This document shows positions 1 to 8,114 of a stretch of DNA of 64,000 nucleotides, piece by piece; the first letter of the stretch is position 1; every line of letters begins with the position of its first letter. Source of the stretch: Phycisphaerales bacterium (lineage in GTDB: Bacteria > Planctomycetota > UBA1135 > UBA2386). The notes beneath the pieces are model-generated. The model had not been told where the DNA came from. It ran no database searches and worked only from the letters and a program-made list of their open reading frames with translations. Where the stretch lies: contig JADCJE010000052.1 of NCBI GenBank assembly GCA_020247305.1, positions 1 to 64,000 on the forward strand, read 5' to 3'. The position numbers and the translations under genes are program-made.

Positions 1-1045
1 ACGGCCCCGGCGGGGGAGTTGCGTTGGGGGAGTTGGCCCCCGCCGGTGGCAGCGCGAGGAAGTGGGCGACCGGGCGCAGAAACAACCGGTGCTCGTGCAC
101 CCCCGCCAGCGCCGCGAGCGCATCGCGCACGCCGTTCTGCGCCCGCTGGGCGGCCTGCGCCTGCAGGACCAGCCCGCCCAGCGTCAGCCCACCCGCCAGG
201 GCCTCCTTGGCCAGCACAAAGTACGCGACGAACAGGCCGGCGCTGGCGACGGTCTGCACCACCAGTTCGTCGCGCGCGCGCTGCCGCGCCAGCACGGCGA
301 GGCTGGCCCGCAACCCGGCGCGCAGACGGTCGAGCCGGCCGAGCCAGAACCGCCGCAGGCCGAGGCTGCGCACTTCCTTGCTGGTCGCGCGCCCGGCGAG
401 CACGGCGCCGGCGTACCCGAGGTCGCGCTGGTCCCCGGTGTGGCGTTCCTGCCAACGGACGCGCTGGTCGGCATGCCGGCGCCGAACCCACGCCAGCGGC
501 AGGGCGGTCGCAGCGACCATGCCCGGCAGCCACCAGGAGACACCGAACAAGACGACGACCATCGTCACCAATCCGACGCCGGCGACGACCGCGGCGATGC
601 CATCCTGGAGCAGCCGGACCGGCCGCTGCCCGGCTTCGGCGCCGGCGCGCAGCAGCAGGTCGTGGAACCCGGGTTGGTCGAATGCGGCTTGCGGCACGTC
701 GGCCGCGTGCGCCTGGACCTGACGGGTCGCGGCGTCGCTGAGTTCGCGACCGTGGTTCTCGCTGACGACCGTCGCGAGACTGCGCAAGGCGCTGCCCAGG
801 AAGGCGACCGCGGCCGCGACCACGACGGCGGTGGTGGCGTCGGTGAGCGCTTGGTCGTCGGGTTGACGACCGGCGACGCCGCGGGCGACCGCGTCGATCA
901 GCCGCTGCAAGGCGACGAGGCCGGCCAGCGGCAGCAGCGCCTGGACGACCGCGAGCGCCAGCAAGGCAGCCAGCCGATGGCCGCCGACGGCGGCAGCCTG
1001 CCGCCAGGCGAAGCGCCAGCTCGCAGCCCCAGGCGAACGGGTCAT
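1..1045 (-). CDS. ABC exporter transmembrane domain, cut by left window edge
   Basis: The minus-strand reading from an ATG at 1045 stays open to the edge and gives the first 348 residues of a protein. It starts with a short basic stretch, then a hydrophobic helix (about residues 23-45), a second around 70-90, a pair around 150-185 and further helices near 265-300, with charged coupling-helix-like text between. This is the layout of the membrane domain of type I ABC exporters (the half-transporters with fused ATPase), where the ATPase would follow to the left of the window. No Walker motif is inside the window, so the ATPase part is inferred. Substrate is unknown. It lies 33 bp downstream of the DUF3187 lipoprotein and is probably co-transcribed with it. 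Confidence 0.7.
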   Translation of the reverse strand, partial: MTRSPGAASWRFAWRQAAAVGGHRLAALLALAVVQALLPLAGLVALQRLIDAVARGVAGRQPDDQALTDATTAVVVAAAVAFLGSALRSLATVVSENHGRELSDAATRQVQAHAADVPQAAFDQPGFHDLLLRAGAEAGQRPVRLLQDGIAAVVAGVGLVTMVVVLFGVSWWLPGMVAATALPLAWVRRRHADQRVRWQERHTGDQRDLGYAGAVLAGRATSKEVRSLGLRRFWLGRLDRLRAGLRASLAVLARQRARDELVVQTVASAGLFVAYFVLAKEALAGGLTLGGLVLQAQAAQRAQNGVRDALAALAGVHEHRLFLRPVAHFLALPPAGANSPNATPPPGP

Positions 1046-1078
1046 TCCTTGGTTCTGATAAGATTTGTTATGGAAAGC

Positions 1079-2110
1079 TCAGCGGGGGAGGCCGAGGCGT
1101 CGGCTGCGCCCCCAACTGCCGGGCTGCCAATGCATGCCCACCCACGCCGTGAAGTCCGGCGACACCGCCGACAACAGGTCCTCGCCGAAGCCCAGCTCCA
1201 CTTGCAGGTCGTCCGAGCAGCGCAGCCGGCCGCCGACCCAGAGCAGCGCCTGGTCGCCGTCCGTCTCCAGCAGGCCGAAGCGCCGCAGCGTAGAGGTCTC
1301 CCACGCGATTTGGACGAAACCGTGCACGTCGTCGAGCAGTGCGACCTCCGCGGCGAGGCCGGCGAACGCCACGTCGGCGAAGGCGAAGCCCGCGCGCTGC
1401 GGCTCGTCGGGGGTGTGCGCCCACGTGTACTGGGCATGGCCGTACAGCGACACGAGGTCGCCTTCGCGGTCGACCAGCACGCCGACGCTGGGCTCGACGC
1501 CGCCGCTGCCATAGCCCCGGTCGGCGTCGCCGGTCGGCAACTCGACGCCGCCGCGCACGGCGGCGCCGACCGGCGCGCGGTCGGGCGTCAGCCGCCAACT
1601 GGCGTAGACCGGGACGTCGAGCAGCGCAGCGCCGGCCGGGTCCGCGGCCCAGACCGAAGTGCCGCCTTGCCGCAGCGAGATGTCGTAGGCGTCGCGCGGC
1701 GCGATGTCGCGTTCCTGGTCCGGGAAACCGAAGAAGTCGTGGTAGTCGACCAGGAAGTCGTCGAGGAAGCCGCCGCTGGTGTGCGCCATCGGCAGCTCGA
1801 CGGCGACGTCGACGCCGCCGCCGAGGCCGACCCGAAGGCCCGTCGCGACCCGCAGGTACTCGGCGTCCATGCGCCACTGCTTGCCCGGCGCCACCCCGAC
1901 CAGCCACAGGCTGGAGTACGCCGCATCGGCACGAGCCGCGACCTCGCCGGCGGCGAGCCCGCGCGTCGCGGCCGGCGGCATGTGCATGACCAGGAGCTGC
2001 GCCGGATGCTGGTTGCGGACCGGCAACGGACCCTGCGGCGCTGGCTGCGACGCACAACCGGCGGCCGCGGCAGCAGCCAGTGCGCCGAACGCATGCGAAC
2101 GGAACAGCAT
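1079..2110 (-). CDS. DUF3187 family lipoprotein
   Basis: 343 residues. The N-terminus is an Ala-rich hydrophobic stretch ending in a lipobox-like AAGC with Cys19, so a lipoprotein is likely. The mature protein opens with GPLPVRNQHPAQLL, the recognisable start of DUF3187 proteins, followed by a long run of alternating beta-strand text (YLRVATGLRVGLGGGVDVAV, VGVLVDREGDLVSLYGHAQY) that fits an outer-membrane or envelope beta structure. The family has no established function that I know of. It is the first gene of a minus-strand pair with the ABC exporter. The start at 2110 is chosen because it gives the complete signal sequence. Confidence 0.75.
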   Translation of the reverse strand: MLFRSHAFGALAAAAAAGCASQPAPQGPLPVRNQHPAQLLVMHMPPAATRGLAAGEVAARADAAYSSLWLVGVAPGKQWRMDAEYLRVATGLRVGLGGGVDVAVELPMAHTSGGFLDDFLVDYHDFFGFPDQERDIAPRDAYDISLRQGGTSVWAADPAGAALLDVPVYASWRLTPDRAPVGAAVRGGVELPTGDADRGYGSGGVEPSVGVLVDREGDLVSLYGHAQYTWAHTPDEPQRAGFAFADVAFAGLAAEVALLDDVHGFVQIAWETSTLRRFGLLETDGDQALLWVGGRLRCSDDLQVELGFGEDLLSAVSPDFTAWVGMHWQPGSWGRSRRLGLPR

Positions 2111-2190
2111 CGCCGCAAGCTAGCGCGCCCGTGCGCCGTGGGCACGCATTCGCTGCGAGCCGCCGCGGCGACGCATGGGGCCGAACTGCC

Positions 2191-2243
2191 GGACACGACG
2201 ATGCGAGTCGTGCGGCGTGGCCTTCCGTGAGGCTGGTTCCTAG
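2191..2243 (+). repeat. Copy 1 of a 53-bp dispersed repeat
   Basis: This stretch has the core CGGCGTGGCCTTCCGTGA and ends in TTCCTAG. The same layout (GACxCGA-GAxGCG, 8-10 bp, GGCGTGGCCTTCCGTGA, 6-7 bp, TCCTAG) recurs at 2355-2407 and 26720-26771. Copy 1 is the most diverged. Its terminal TCCTAG is shared with the left end of the inverted-repeat element that starts at 2240. Confidence 0.7.
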
Positions 2244-2407
2244 GAGTCTGCGTCACGGGACGCGCGCCGATCCGGTGCGTGGATTCGCGGCCGGGGCGAA
2301 GCCGACGACCGCAGGCGAATCGGTGGATTCGCCGAGGATCGGCGGCGAGCTCCCGGACGCGAAGACGCGTACTGGGCGGCGTGGCCTTCCGTGACGCAGA
2401 CTCCTAG
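2240..2407. repeat. 168-bp element bounded by 19-bp terminal inverted repeats
   Basis: CTAGGAGTCTGCGTCACGG at 2240-2258 is the exact reverse complement of CCGTGACGCAGACTCCTAG at 2389-2407. Between them lie further smaller inverted stretches, such as GCCGATCC near 2267 against GGATCGGC at 2336-2343. The right 53 bp (2355-2407) is copy 2 of the dispersed repeat. It fills most of the 311-bp divergent gap between the DUF3187 gene and the lipoprotein at 2422, so it may carry or disturb their promoters. No target-site duplication is obvious. It resembles a non-autonomous element or a pair of REP-like units in inverted order. No open reading frame in it looks real. Confidence 0.7.
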
Positions 2408-2421
2408 ACTGCGCCGAACGC

Positions 2422-3642
2422 ATGCGCCGCACGCACACGCTGCTTCTTTGTTCCCTGCTCGCCGCCTGCGCCGATGGCGGCAAGGAAGACCGCCCCGCCA
2501 GCGAGGTGCGCTTCAGCGCCGCCCACCACCTGTTCGGGTTCAAGACGCTGCGCGGTTTCGGCGCCTTCCCGGTGCAAGGCTCGGTGGTGTTCACCGACCG
2601 GGCGCAGCTCAACCTGTTCGACGACAGCACGTACAACCTCGTGCGCACGTCGGGAACGTCGGGGCGCGAGACGTACAAGTTGGGCAACGACGGCGCCCTG
2701 TCGGTGTTCCTGACCGGCGGCGGCAACGAGCCGTCGACGGTGTTCACGGGCGCGTACGGGCGCGTCGGCGCCAGCAACCTGACCGAGCCCGGCGACACGC
2801 CGGACTACTTCTTCACCGACCGCGTCTCCACGCCCAACAGCCAGTCGATCGGCCTGTTCTACGGCACGAAGAAGATCGACGCCGCGCTCGACCTGCGCGG
2901 CGACTGGCACGTGCTCTCGCTGCACGCGGTGCTCGGCGCGGCGGTGCAGGCGCCCGACAACGTCGCGCGTGCCGTGCACGGCACGGTCAACGCCGCCGGC
3001 GCCACCGCCGACGCCAACCTGACCCTCGCCGGCACGGGCTTCCAGAGCGACACCTCGGGCATCCCGTCCGCGGGGCTGAACCTCGGCGGCTCGCTGCGTT
3101 TCCTGCTCGACGGTGCCACCGGCGACGGCGCCTGCAACTTGACGTTGGCGTACGACGCCGACCAGCGCGTCATGCGCGCGGCGACCGGCGGCGACACGCT
3201 GTTCGCGCTCGACGACGACGAGACCGACGGCGAGGCGGGCATCGCGCTGCTCGTGCGCGAGTTCGACGACTCCAGCACGACGACCTCGCTCGTCGCCGAC
3301 CGCGTCGACGGCACGTTCCTGGTCGGCGGCCACACGATGTTCATCAACCCGTCGAACTCGGGTTCGGACTCGTTCATCGGCACCGTCGTGCTGTCGACGA
3401 ACGGCGGCTTCCGCCTGGATGCGCTCGGCAACCAGGGCATCGACTTCAGCTACGTCGGCGAGTGGACGTCGCAGGCCAACGGCAAGCTGACCTTCACCAT
3501 CAACGGCACCAACGAGACGTGGCACGGCGCGATCGACCGCAGCTACAACACGCTCGTGATCGTCGACGATTTCGTCGAGACCCGCAGCAACAACGTGCCC
3601 GAACTGAACCTGCTGCTCGGCGTCCGCAAGAAGCTCGACTGA
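2422..3642 (+). CDS. Hypothetical secreted lipoprotein
   Basis: 406 residues. The first 16 residues are a short basic start, a Leu-rich core and a lipobox LAAC with Cys16, so it is very probably lipidated and attached to an envelope membrane. The rest is Gly/Asn/Thr/Asp rich with many short beta-strand-like stretches (GSLRFLLDGATGDG, HTMFINPSNSGSDSFIG), as in secreted beta-rich proteins. I do not recognise a family and see no catalytic motif. It begins 14 bp after the right end of the inverted-repeat element. The next gene, purC, follows after 121 bp, so the two may be separate units. Confidence 0.7.
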   Translation: MRRTHTLLLCSLLAACADGGKEDRPASEVRFSAAHHLFGFKTLRGFGAFPVQGSVVFTDRAQLNLFDDSTYNLVRTSGTSGRETYKLGNDGALSVFLTGGGNEPSTVFTGAYGRVGASNLTEPGDTPDYFFTDRVSTPNSQSIGLFYGTKKIDAALDLRGDWHVLSLHAVLGAAVQAPDNVARAVHGTVNAAGATADANLTLAGTGFQSDTSGIPSAGLNLGGSLRFLLDGATGDGACNLTLAYDADQRVMRAATGGDTLFALDDDETDGEAGIALLVREFDDSSTTTSLVADRVDGTFLVGGHTMFINPSNSGSDSFIGTVVLSTNGGFRLDALGNQGIDFSYVGEWTSQANGKLTFTINGTNETWHGAIDRSYNTLVIVDDFVETRSNNVPELNLLLGVRKKLD

Positions 3643-3763
3643 GCGCAGGCGACGCACCCATGATCCGGACTCCCAGTTCGCCCCTCTCGCCCGCGACCGC
3701 GGCGACGCAGGCCTGGGACGCCGGCTGTTCCCCCGGCTCCGACCGGTCGCCCACCCAGCCAAC

Positions 3764-4642
3764 GTGAACGCCCCCGTCCTTACGCTCGACCTGCCCTTCG
3801 CCAAGCGGCTCGGCCGCGGCAAGGTGCGCGAGATCTTCGAACTCGACGGCGACCTGCTGCTGGTCGCCACCGACCGCGTCTCCGCCTTCGACGTCGTGAT
3901 GCACGAAGGCATCCCCGGCAAGGGCCGTGTACTGACGGAGACTTCGGCCTTCTGGTTCCACGCGCTTCGCGACGTGGCCCCGAACCACCTGCTCTCGACC
4001 GACGTCGACAGCTGGAGCGACGTGCCGGCGGCGTACCGCGACGCGCTGCGCGGCCGCACGATGCGCTGCTGCAAGGCACAGCCGCTGCCGGTCGAATGGG
4101 TCGTGCGCGGCTACCTGACCGGTTCGGGCTGGCAGGACTACCAGCGCGACGGCGCCGTGAGCGGCGTGGCGCTGCCCGCGGGCCTGCTGCACGCCAGCGA
4201 GCTCGACCCGCCCATCCTGACACCGTCGACCAAGGCCGCCAGCGGCCACGACGAGCCGATCGCCTTCGCGCGCGTCGTCGAACTCGTCGGCGCGACCGTC
4301 GCGCACGCCGCGCGCGACGCGGCGCTGCGGCTCTACGCCGCCGGCCGCGCCTACGCGCGCCAGCGCGGCATCGTCATCGCCGACACCAAGTTCGAGTTCG
4401 GCCTGCGCGACGGCAAGCTGCTGCTGATCGACGAGTGCATGACGCCGGACTCCAGCCGCTTCTGGCCGGCCGAGGAGGTGCGGCCGGGCGCCAACCCGAC
4501 GTCGTTCGACAAGCAGTACCTGCGCAACTGGCTGCTCGCGACGGGATGGAACAAGACCCCGCCGCCGCCGACCCTGCCACCGGACGTGATCGCCAAGACC
4601 GCGGCGACGTACGCGGAGATCCAGCGGCGGCTGCTGCCGTGA
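3764..4642 (+). CDS. purC: Phosphoribosylaminoimidazole-succinocarboxamide synthase
   Basis: 292 residues. PurC joins CAIR and aspartate with ATP to make SAICAR in purine synthesis, in the cytoplasm. The N-terminus carries the family signature GKVREIFELDGDLLLVATDR followed by VSAFD and GIPGKGRVLT; further on are VRGYLTGSGW and, near the C-terminus, ADTKFEFGLRDGKLLLIDE and PDSSRFWP, all typical of the longer (about 300-residue) form. A GTG at 3764 is the start that includes the whole conserved N-terminus. Its stop TGA overlaps the GTG of mtnA by four bases, so the two are translationally coupled. No other pur gene is in the window. Confidence 0.96.
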   Translation: MNAPVLTLDLPFAKRLGRGKVREIFELDGDLLLVATDRVSAFDVVMHEGIPGKGRVLTETSAFWFHALRDVAPNHLLSTDVDSWSDVPAAYRDALRGRTMRCCKAQPLPVEWVVRGYLTGSGWQDYQRDGAVSGVALPAGLLHASELDPPILTPSTKAASGHDEPIAFARVVELVGATVAHAARDAALRLYAAGRAYARQRGIVIADTKFEFGLRDGKLLLIDECMTPDSSRFWPAEEVRPGANPTSFDKQYLRNWLLATGWNKTPPPPTLPPDVIAKTAATYAEIQRRLLP

Positions 4643-5727
4643 ACGCCGACGCCGCCATGCGCGACGCTTCGTCCGATGCCGCGGCAACCAACGTCCAACC
4701 GCTGCCGCCCACCATCGCCTGGCGCGGCGGCGAGGACGGCGCCCTCGAACTCCTCGACCAGACGTTGCTGCCCCACCAGCGGCGCGTGCTGACGCTGCGC
4801 GACCTCGACGGCGTCTGCGAGGCCATCGTCAGCCTGCGCGTGCGCGGCGCGCCGGCGATCGGCGTCGCCGCCGCCTACGGCGTCGTGATCGGCGTCCGCG
4901 CCGCGGCTACGACCGACGTGGCGACGGCGACCGCCGCCGTGTGCGACCGCTTGCTGCGCACGCGACCGACGGCGGTCAACCTGCGCTGGGCGCTCGAGCG
5001 CTGCGTCCGCGCGGCCGCGCGCGACGCGACGCTCGCGAACCTGCTGCGGGAAGCCCGCGCCGTGCACGCCGACGAAGTGGCGATGAGCGACCGCATGGCG
5101 CGCGTGGGCGCGCCGCTGGTGCCGCACGGCGGCTGCGTGCTCACGCACTGCAACACCGGCCGGCTCGCCACGGCGGGCGAAGGCACGGCGCTGGCCGTGC
5201 TGTTCCAGGCCTGGAGCCAGGGCACGCGCTTCCGCGTGCTCGCCGACGAGACCCGCCCGCTGCTGCAGGGCGCGCGGCTTACGGCACTCGAACTGGCCGC
5301 CGCCGGCATCCCCGTCGACGTCTGCTGCGACGGCGCGGCCGCCGGCCTGATCGCGCGCGGCGAGGTGCAGTTGGTCCTGGTCGGGGCCGACCGCATCGCC
5401 GCCAACGGCGACTTCGCCAACAAGGTCGGCACCTACGGCGTCGCCCTCGCGTGCGCCGCGCACGGCGTGCCGTTCTACGCCGTGGCGCCATGCTCGACCA
5501 TCGACCCGGCGCTGGCCGACGGCGGCGCCATCCCGATCGAAGAGCGCGATGCCACCGAGGTCTCGACGCACGGCGGCCGCTCGTTCGCGCTGGCCGGCGT
5601 CGGCGCCCGCAACCCGGCCTTCGACGTGACCCCGGCCGGCCTCGTGACCGGCATCGTCACCGACCGCGGCCTCCTGCGACCGCCGTTTGCAACGGCGATC
5701 AAGGCGGCCCTCGCCTCGGGCCGATGA
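4639..5727 (+). CDS. mtnA: S-methyl-5-thioribose-1-phosphate isomerase
   Basis: 362 residues, eIF-2B alpha/MtnA superfamily. MtnA converts methylthioribose-1-phosphate to methylthioribulose-1-phosphate in methionine salvage. The signatures VRGAPAIGVAAAYGV (near residue 75), THCNTGRLATAGEGTA (near 168, with the catalytic Cys) and GADRIAANGDFANKVGTYG (near 250, with the catalytic Asp) are all present. The GTG at 4639 overlaps the purC stop in a GTGA; an in-frame ATG at 4657 is an alternative start. No other salvage gene (mtnB, mtnC, mtnD, mtnP) is in the window, so pathway membership rests on family identity. Some close relatives act on ribose-1,5-bisphosphate; the motifs here fit MtnA better. 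Confidence 0.92.
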   Translation: MNADAAMRDASSDAAATNVQPLPPTIAWRGGEDGALELLDQTLLPHQRRVLTLRDLDGVCEAIVSLRVRGAPAIGVAAAYGVVIGVRAAATTDVATATAAVCDRLLRTRPTAVNLRWALERCVRAAARDATLANLLREARAVHADEVAMSDRMARVGAPLVPHGGCVLTHCNTGRLATAGEGTALAVLFQAWSQGTRFRVLADETRPLLQGARLTALELAAAGIPVDVCCDGAAAGLIARGEVQLVLVGADRIAANGDFANKVGTYGVALACAAHGVPFYAVAPCSTIDPALADGGAIPIEERDATEVSTHGGRSFALAGVGARNPAFDVTPAGLVTGIVTDRGLLRPPFATAIKAALASGR

Positions 5728-5736
5728 AACCCGGGC

Positions 5737-5985
5737 ATGGGTAGCGCAGCCAGGAGCCAGAAGCCCGCCGGGCCACAGAGCAAGACGGCCGAACGCGCCC
5801 GGGCCGCCGGTGTCGCCGCCATCAAGAAGCCCGAGCGATCCTCGCCGCCGATGGCCGAAGTCGACGCCGACGCGCTCGAGTTCATCGCCGCCATCGACCG
5901 CTTCAAGCTCGAGCACGGCCGCCCGTTCCCGAGCTGGAGCGAGATCCTGATGATCGTGCGCCAGCTGGGCTACAAGCGCGGCTGA
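5737..5985 (+). CDS. Small conserved hypothetical protein
   Basis: 82 residues. The first half is basic and Ala/Lys/Ser rich and probably disordered. The second half is a compact motif, FIAAIDRFKLEHGRPFPSWS followed by EILMIVRQLGYKRG, which I recognise as a short conserved module of small planctomycete proteins of unknown function (a predicted helix-turn-helix-sized fold). It starts 9 bp after the mtnA stop, so it is likely the third gene of the purC-mtnA unit. No function can be given. Confidence 0.75.
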   Translation: MGSAARSQKPAGPQSKTAERARAAGVAAIKKPERSSPPMAEVDADALEFIAAIDRFKLEHGRPFPSWSEILMIVRQLGYKRG

Positions 5986-6093
5986 GCCGCGCGAGGGCGC
6001 CGTCCGCCAATCGAGCGATCAGGACGGCGAGCCGTCGGCTGCGCCGAAGCCGTCCGTTCGGCGTGGCCTGCCGTTGCGAAGGTTACCAGGTGC

Positions 6094-6933
6094 TCAGGCG
6101 AGGTAACCGGCGGCGCAGGCAGAGGCGACGACTACACCCGCTGCGATGCGATACCACGCGAACGCCGCGAACCCGTGGCTGCGCAGGTAGCGCACGAACG
6201 GCGCGACCACCAACAGCGCGCTGGCGAACGCCACGGCGGCGCCGACGAGGAAGGGCGCCAAGGCATCGCCCGCCAGCGCGGCCGGGTTCTTCGCGACCTT
6301 CAGCACCGCCGCCCCGTACAGGATGGGCAAGCCGACGAGGAACGAGAACTCGGCCGCCGCGGTGCGCGACCCGCCCACCACCAGGGCCCCGGCGATCGTC
6401 GCCGCCGAACGACTCGCGCCCGGCACCAGCGCCAGGCACTGGAACATGCCGATGCAGAGGATGCGCTGGTAGCCAAGGCGCGGCAGTTCCATGCCGGGGC
6501 CGCGACGCGCACTCCAGCGATCGAGCGCCAGCAGCAGCACGCCTCCGACGATCATCGCCACGGCCACCACCGCCGGGGTGAACAGGTGCGCGTCGATCCA
6601 GTCGTCCGCGGCGAAGCCGAGCAGCGCTGCCGGCGCGGCGCCGAGCGCAATCTGCCACAGCAGGTTGGCCTCGGCAACGACCGGTCGCAGCGCCGCGCGC
6701 GTCGCCGTCCACACGCGCTTGCCGTACAGGGCCAGGATCGCGGTGATCGCGCCGGTTTGGATGCCCACGGCGAACGTGTTGTTCGCAGCGCCTTCGGGCA
6801 GGCCGAGCAGGCGCTGCGCGAGGATCAGGTGGCCCGTGCTGGAGACGGGCAGGAACTCGGTGATGCCCTCGACGAGGCCGAGCACGACCGCATCGACGAA
6901 CCCGAGCGCCGGTTCCCCGCCGCCGCCGATCAC
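6094..6933 (-). CDS. uppP: Undecaprenyl-diphosphatase (BacA/UppP family)
   Basis: 279 residues, the usual size. This inner-membrane enzyme removes a phosphate from undecaprenyl diphosphate to recycle the lipid carrier for peptidoglycan and other surface polymers, and gives bacitracin tolerance. The two family motifs are clear: EGITEFLPVSSTGHLILAQ near residue 17 and VPGASRSAATIAG near 168, with about eight hydrophobic helices. The GTG start at 6933 overlaps the stop of the alanine dehydrogenase gene (GTGA), so the two genes form a coupled minus-strand pair. Confidence 0.95.
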   Translation of the reverse strand: MIGGGGEPALGFVDAVVLGLVEGITEFLPVSSTGHLILAQRLLGLPEGAANNTFAVGIQTGAITAILALYGKRVWTATRAALRPVVAEANLLWQIALGAAPAALLGFAADDWIDAHLFTPAVVAVAMIVGGVLLLALDRWSARRGPGMELPRLGYQRILCIGMFQCLALVPGASRSAATIAGALVVGGSRTAAAEFSFLVGLPILYGAAVLKVAKNPAALAGDALAPFLVGAAVAFASALLVVAPFVRYLRSHGFAAFAWYRIAAGVVVASACAAGYLA

Positions 6934-8036
6934 AGCACCGAGTTCGGCGCGCGGTACGGCAGCCCGAAGGCCTCGGCGACGCCCTGGTGCGTGCAGACGC
7001 CGGCGAGCACGTTCGCGGCGGTGCCGAGCACCGGGTCCTGAGCCGCCTTCGCCGCGCCCATCCCGGCGATCTTCTTCGCCCACGGCCCGGTCGCGTTGGT
7101 CAGGCCGAACGTCGACGTGCGCGGCACGGCGCCCGGCATGTTGGCGACGCAGTAGTGCATGACGCCGTCGACGACGTAGGTCGGATCGGCGTGCGTCGTC
7201 GGCTTGCAGGTCTCGATGCAACCGCCCTGGTCGACGGCGACGTCGACGACCACCGAGCCTTCCTTCATCGTCTTCAGGTCTTCGCGCCGGATAAGGCGCG
7301 GCGCGCGCGCGCCCTGGACGAGGACGGCGCCGATGACGAGGTCGGCGTGCACGATCTGCTCGCGCACGGTGATCGGCGAACTGTGCAGCAGCGTGACGTT
7401 CGCCGGCATCACGTCGCTGAGGTAGCGCAGGCGGTCGAGGTCGATGTCGAGCAGACGGACGTCGGCGCCGAGACCCGCCGCCATCTTGGCGGCGTTGGTG
7501 CCGACGACGCCGCCGCCGAGGATGACGACGGTCGCCGGCTCGACGCCAGGGATGCCGCCGAGCAGGATGCCGCGGCCGCCGTAGTGCTTCTCCAGGCAGA
7601 CGGCGCCGACCTGCACCGACATGCGGCCGGCCACCTCGCTCATCGGCGTCAGCAGCGGCAGCGAGTTGCGGTGGATCAGCGTCTCGTAGGCGAAGCAGTG
7701 CGCCCCGGACTTCAGCATCGCGTCCGTCAGTTCGGGGCTGGCGGCGAAGTGAAAGTACGTGAAGAGCAATTGGCCCTTCTTGATCAGCGGGTACTCGGCC
7801 GGCAGCGGCTCCTTGACCTTCACGATCATGTCCGCGCCGCCGTAGACCTCGGCTGCGGAGCCGACGACCTTGGCGCCGACCTTGGCGTAGGCCTCGTCGG
7901 ACACACCAGCACCAAGGCCGGCGCTGGACTGCACCAGCACCGTGTGGCCGGCGCCGACGAGGTCGAGCACCATGGCAGGCACGGCGCCGACACGGTTTTC
8001 TTGGGCTTTGATCTCCTTGGGAACGCCGATGATCAT
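6930..8036 (-). CDS. ald: Alanine dehydrogenase
   Basis: 368 residues. It interconverts L-alanine and pyruvate plus ammonium with NAD. The sequence begins MIIGVPKEIKAQENRVGAVP as in the family; the catalytic Lys75 (VKVKEPLP) and His96 (FTYFHFA) sit at exactly the positions known from characterised alanine dehydrogenases. The NAD-binding GGGVVGTNAAKMA lies near residue 175. The ATG at 8036 is preceded by AGGA eight bases upstream, which favours it over longer readings. The stop overlaps the uppP start. Downstream coupling with uppP is unusual but both products feed envelope synthesis only indirectly. Confidence 0.96.
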   Translation of the reverse strand: MIIGVPKEIKAQENRVGAVPAMVLDLVGAGHTVLVQSSAGLGAGVSDEAYAKVGAKVVGSAAEVYGGADMIVKVKEPLPAEYPLIKKGQLLFTYFHFAASPELTDAMLKSGAHCFAYETLIHRNSLPLLTPMSEVAGRMSVQVGAVCLEKHYGGRGILLGGIPGVEPATVVILGGGVVGTNAAKMAAGLGADVRLLDIDLDRLRYLSDVMPANVTLLHSSPITVREQIVHADLVIGAVLVQGARAPRLIRREDLKTMKEGSVVVDVAVDQGGCIETCKPTTHADPTYVVDGVMHYCVANMPGAVPRTSTFGLTNATGPWAKKIAGMGAAKAAQDPVLGTAANVLAGVCTHQGVAEAFGLPYRAPNSVL

Positions 8037-8114
8037 GAACTGGGTCCTGCGTGCGGAAGTTCGGGGGCGAGAAGGATAGCGACCGGGATGGCGCGCCGCG
8101 AGCACAAGCGGCGA

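Noticed and set aside
62-2230. A 722-codon open plus-strand reading
   Set aside because: It runs antisense to the ABC exporter and DUF3187 genes, has no recognisable domain and a Gln/Arg/Asp-rich composition typical of the reverse frame of high-GC genes.
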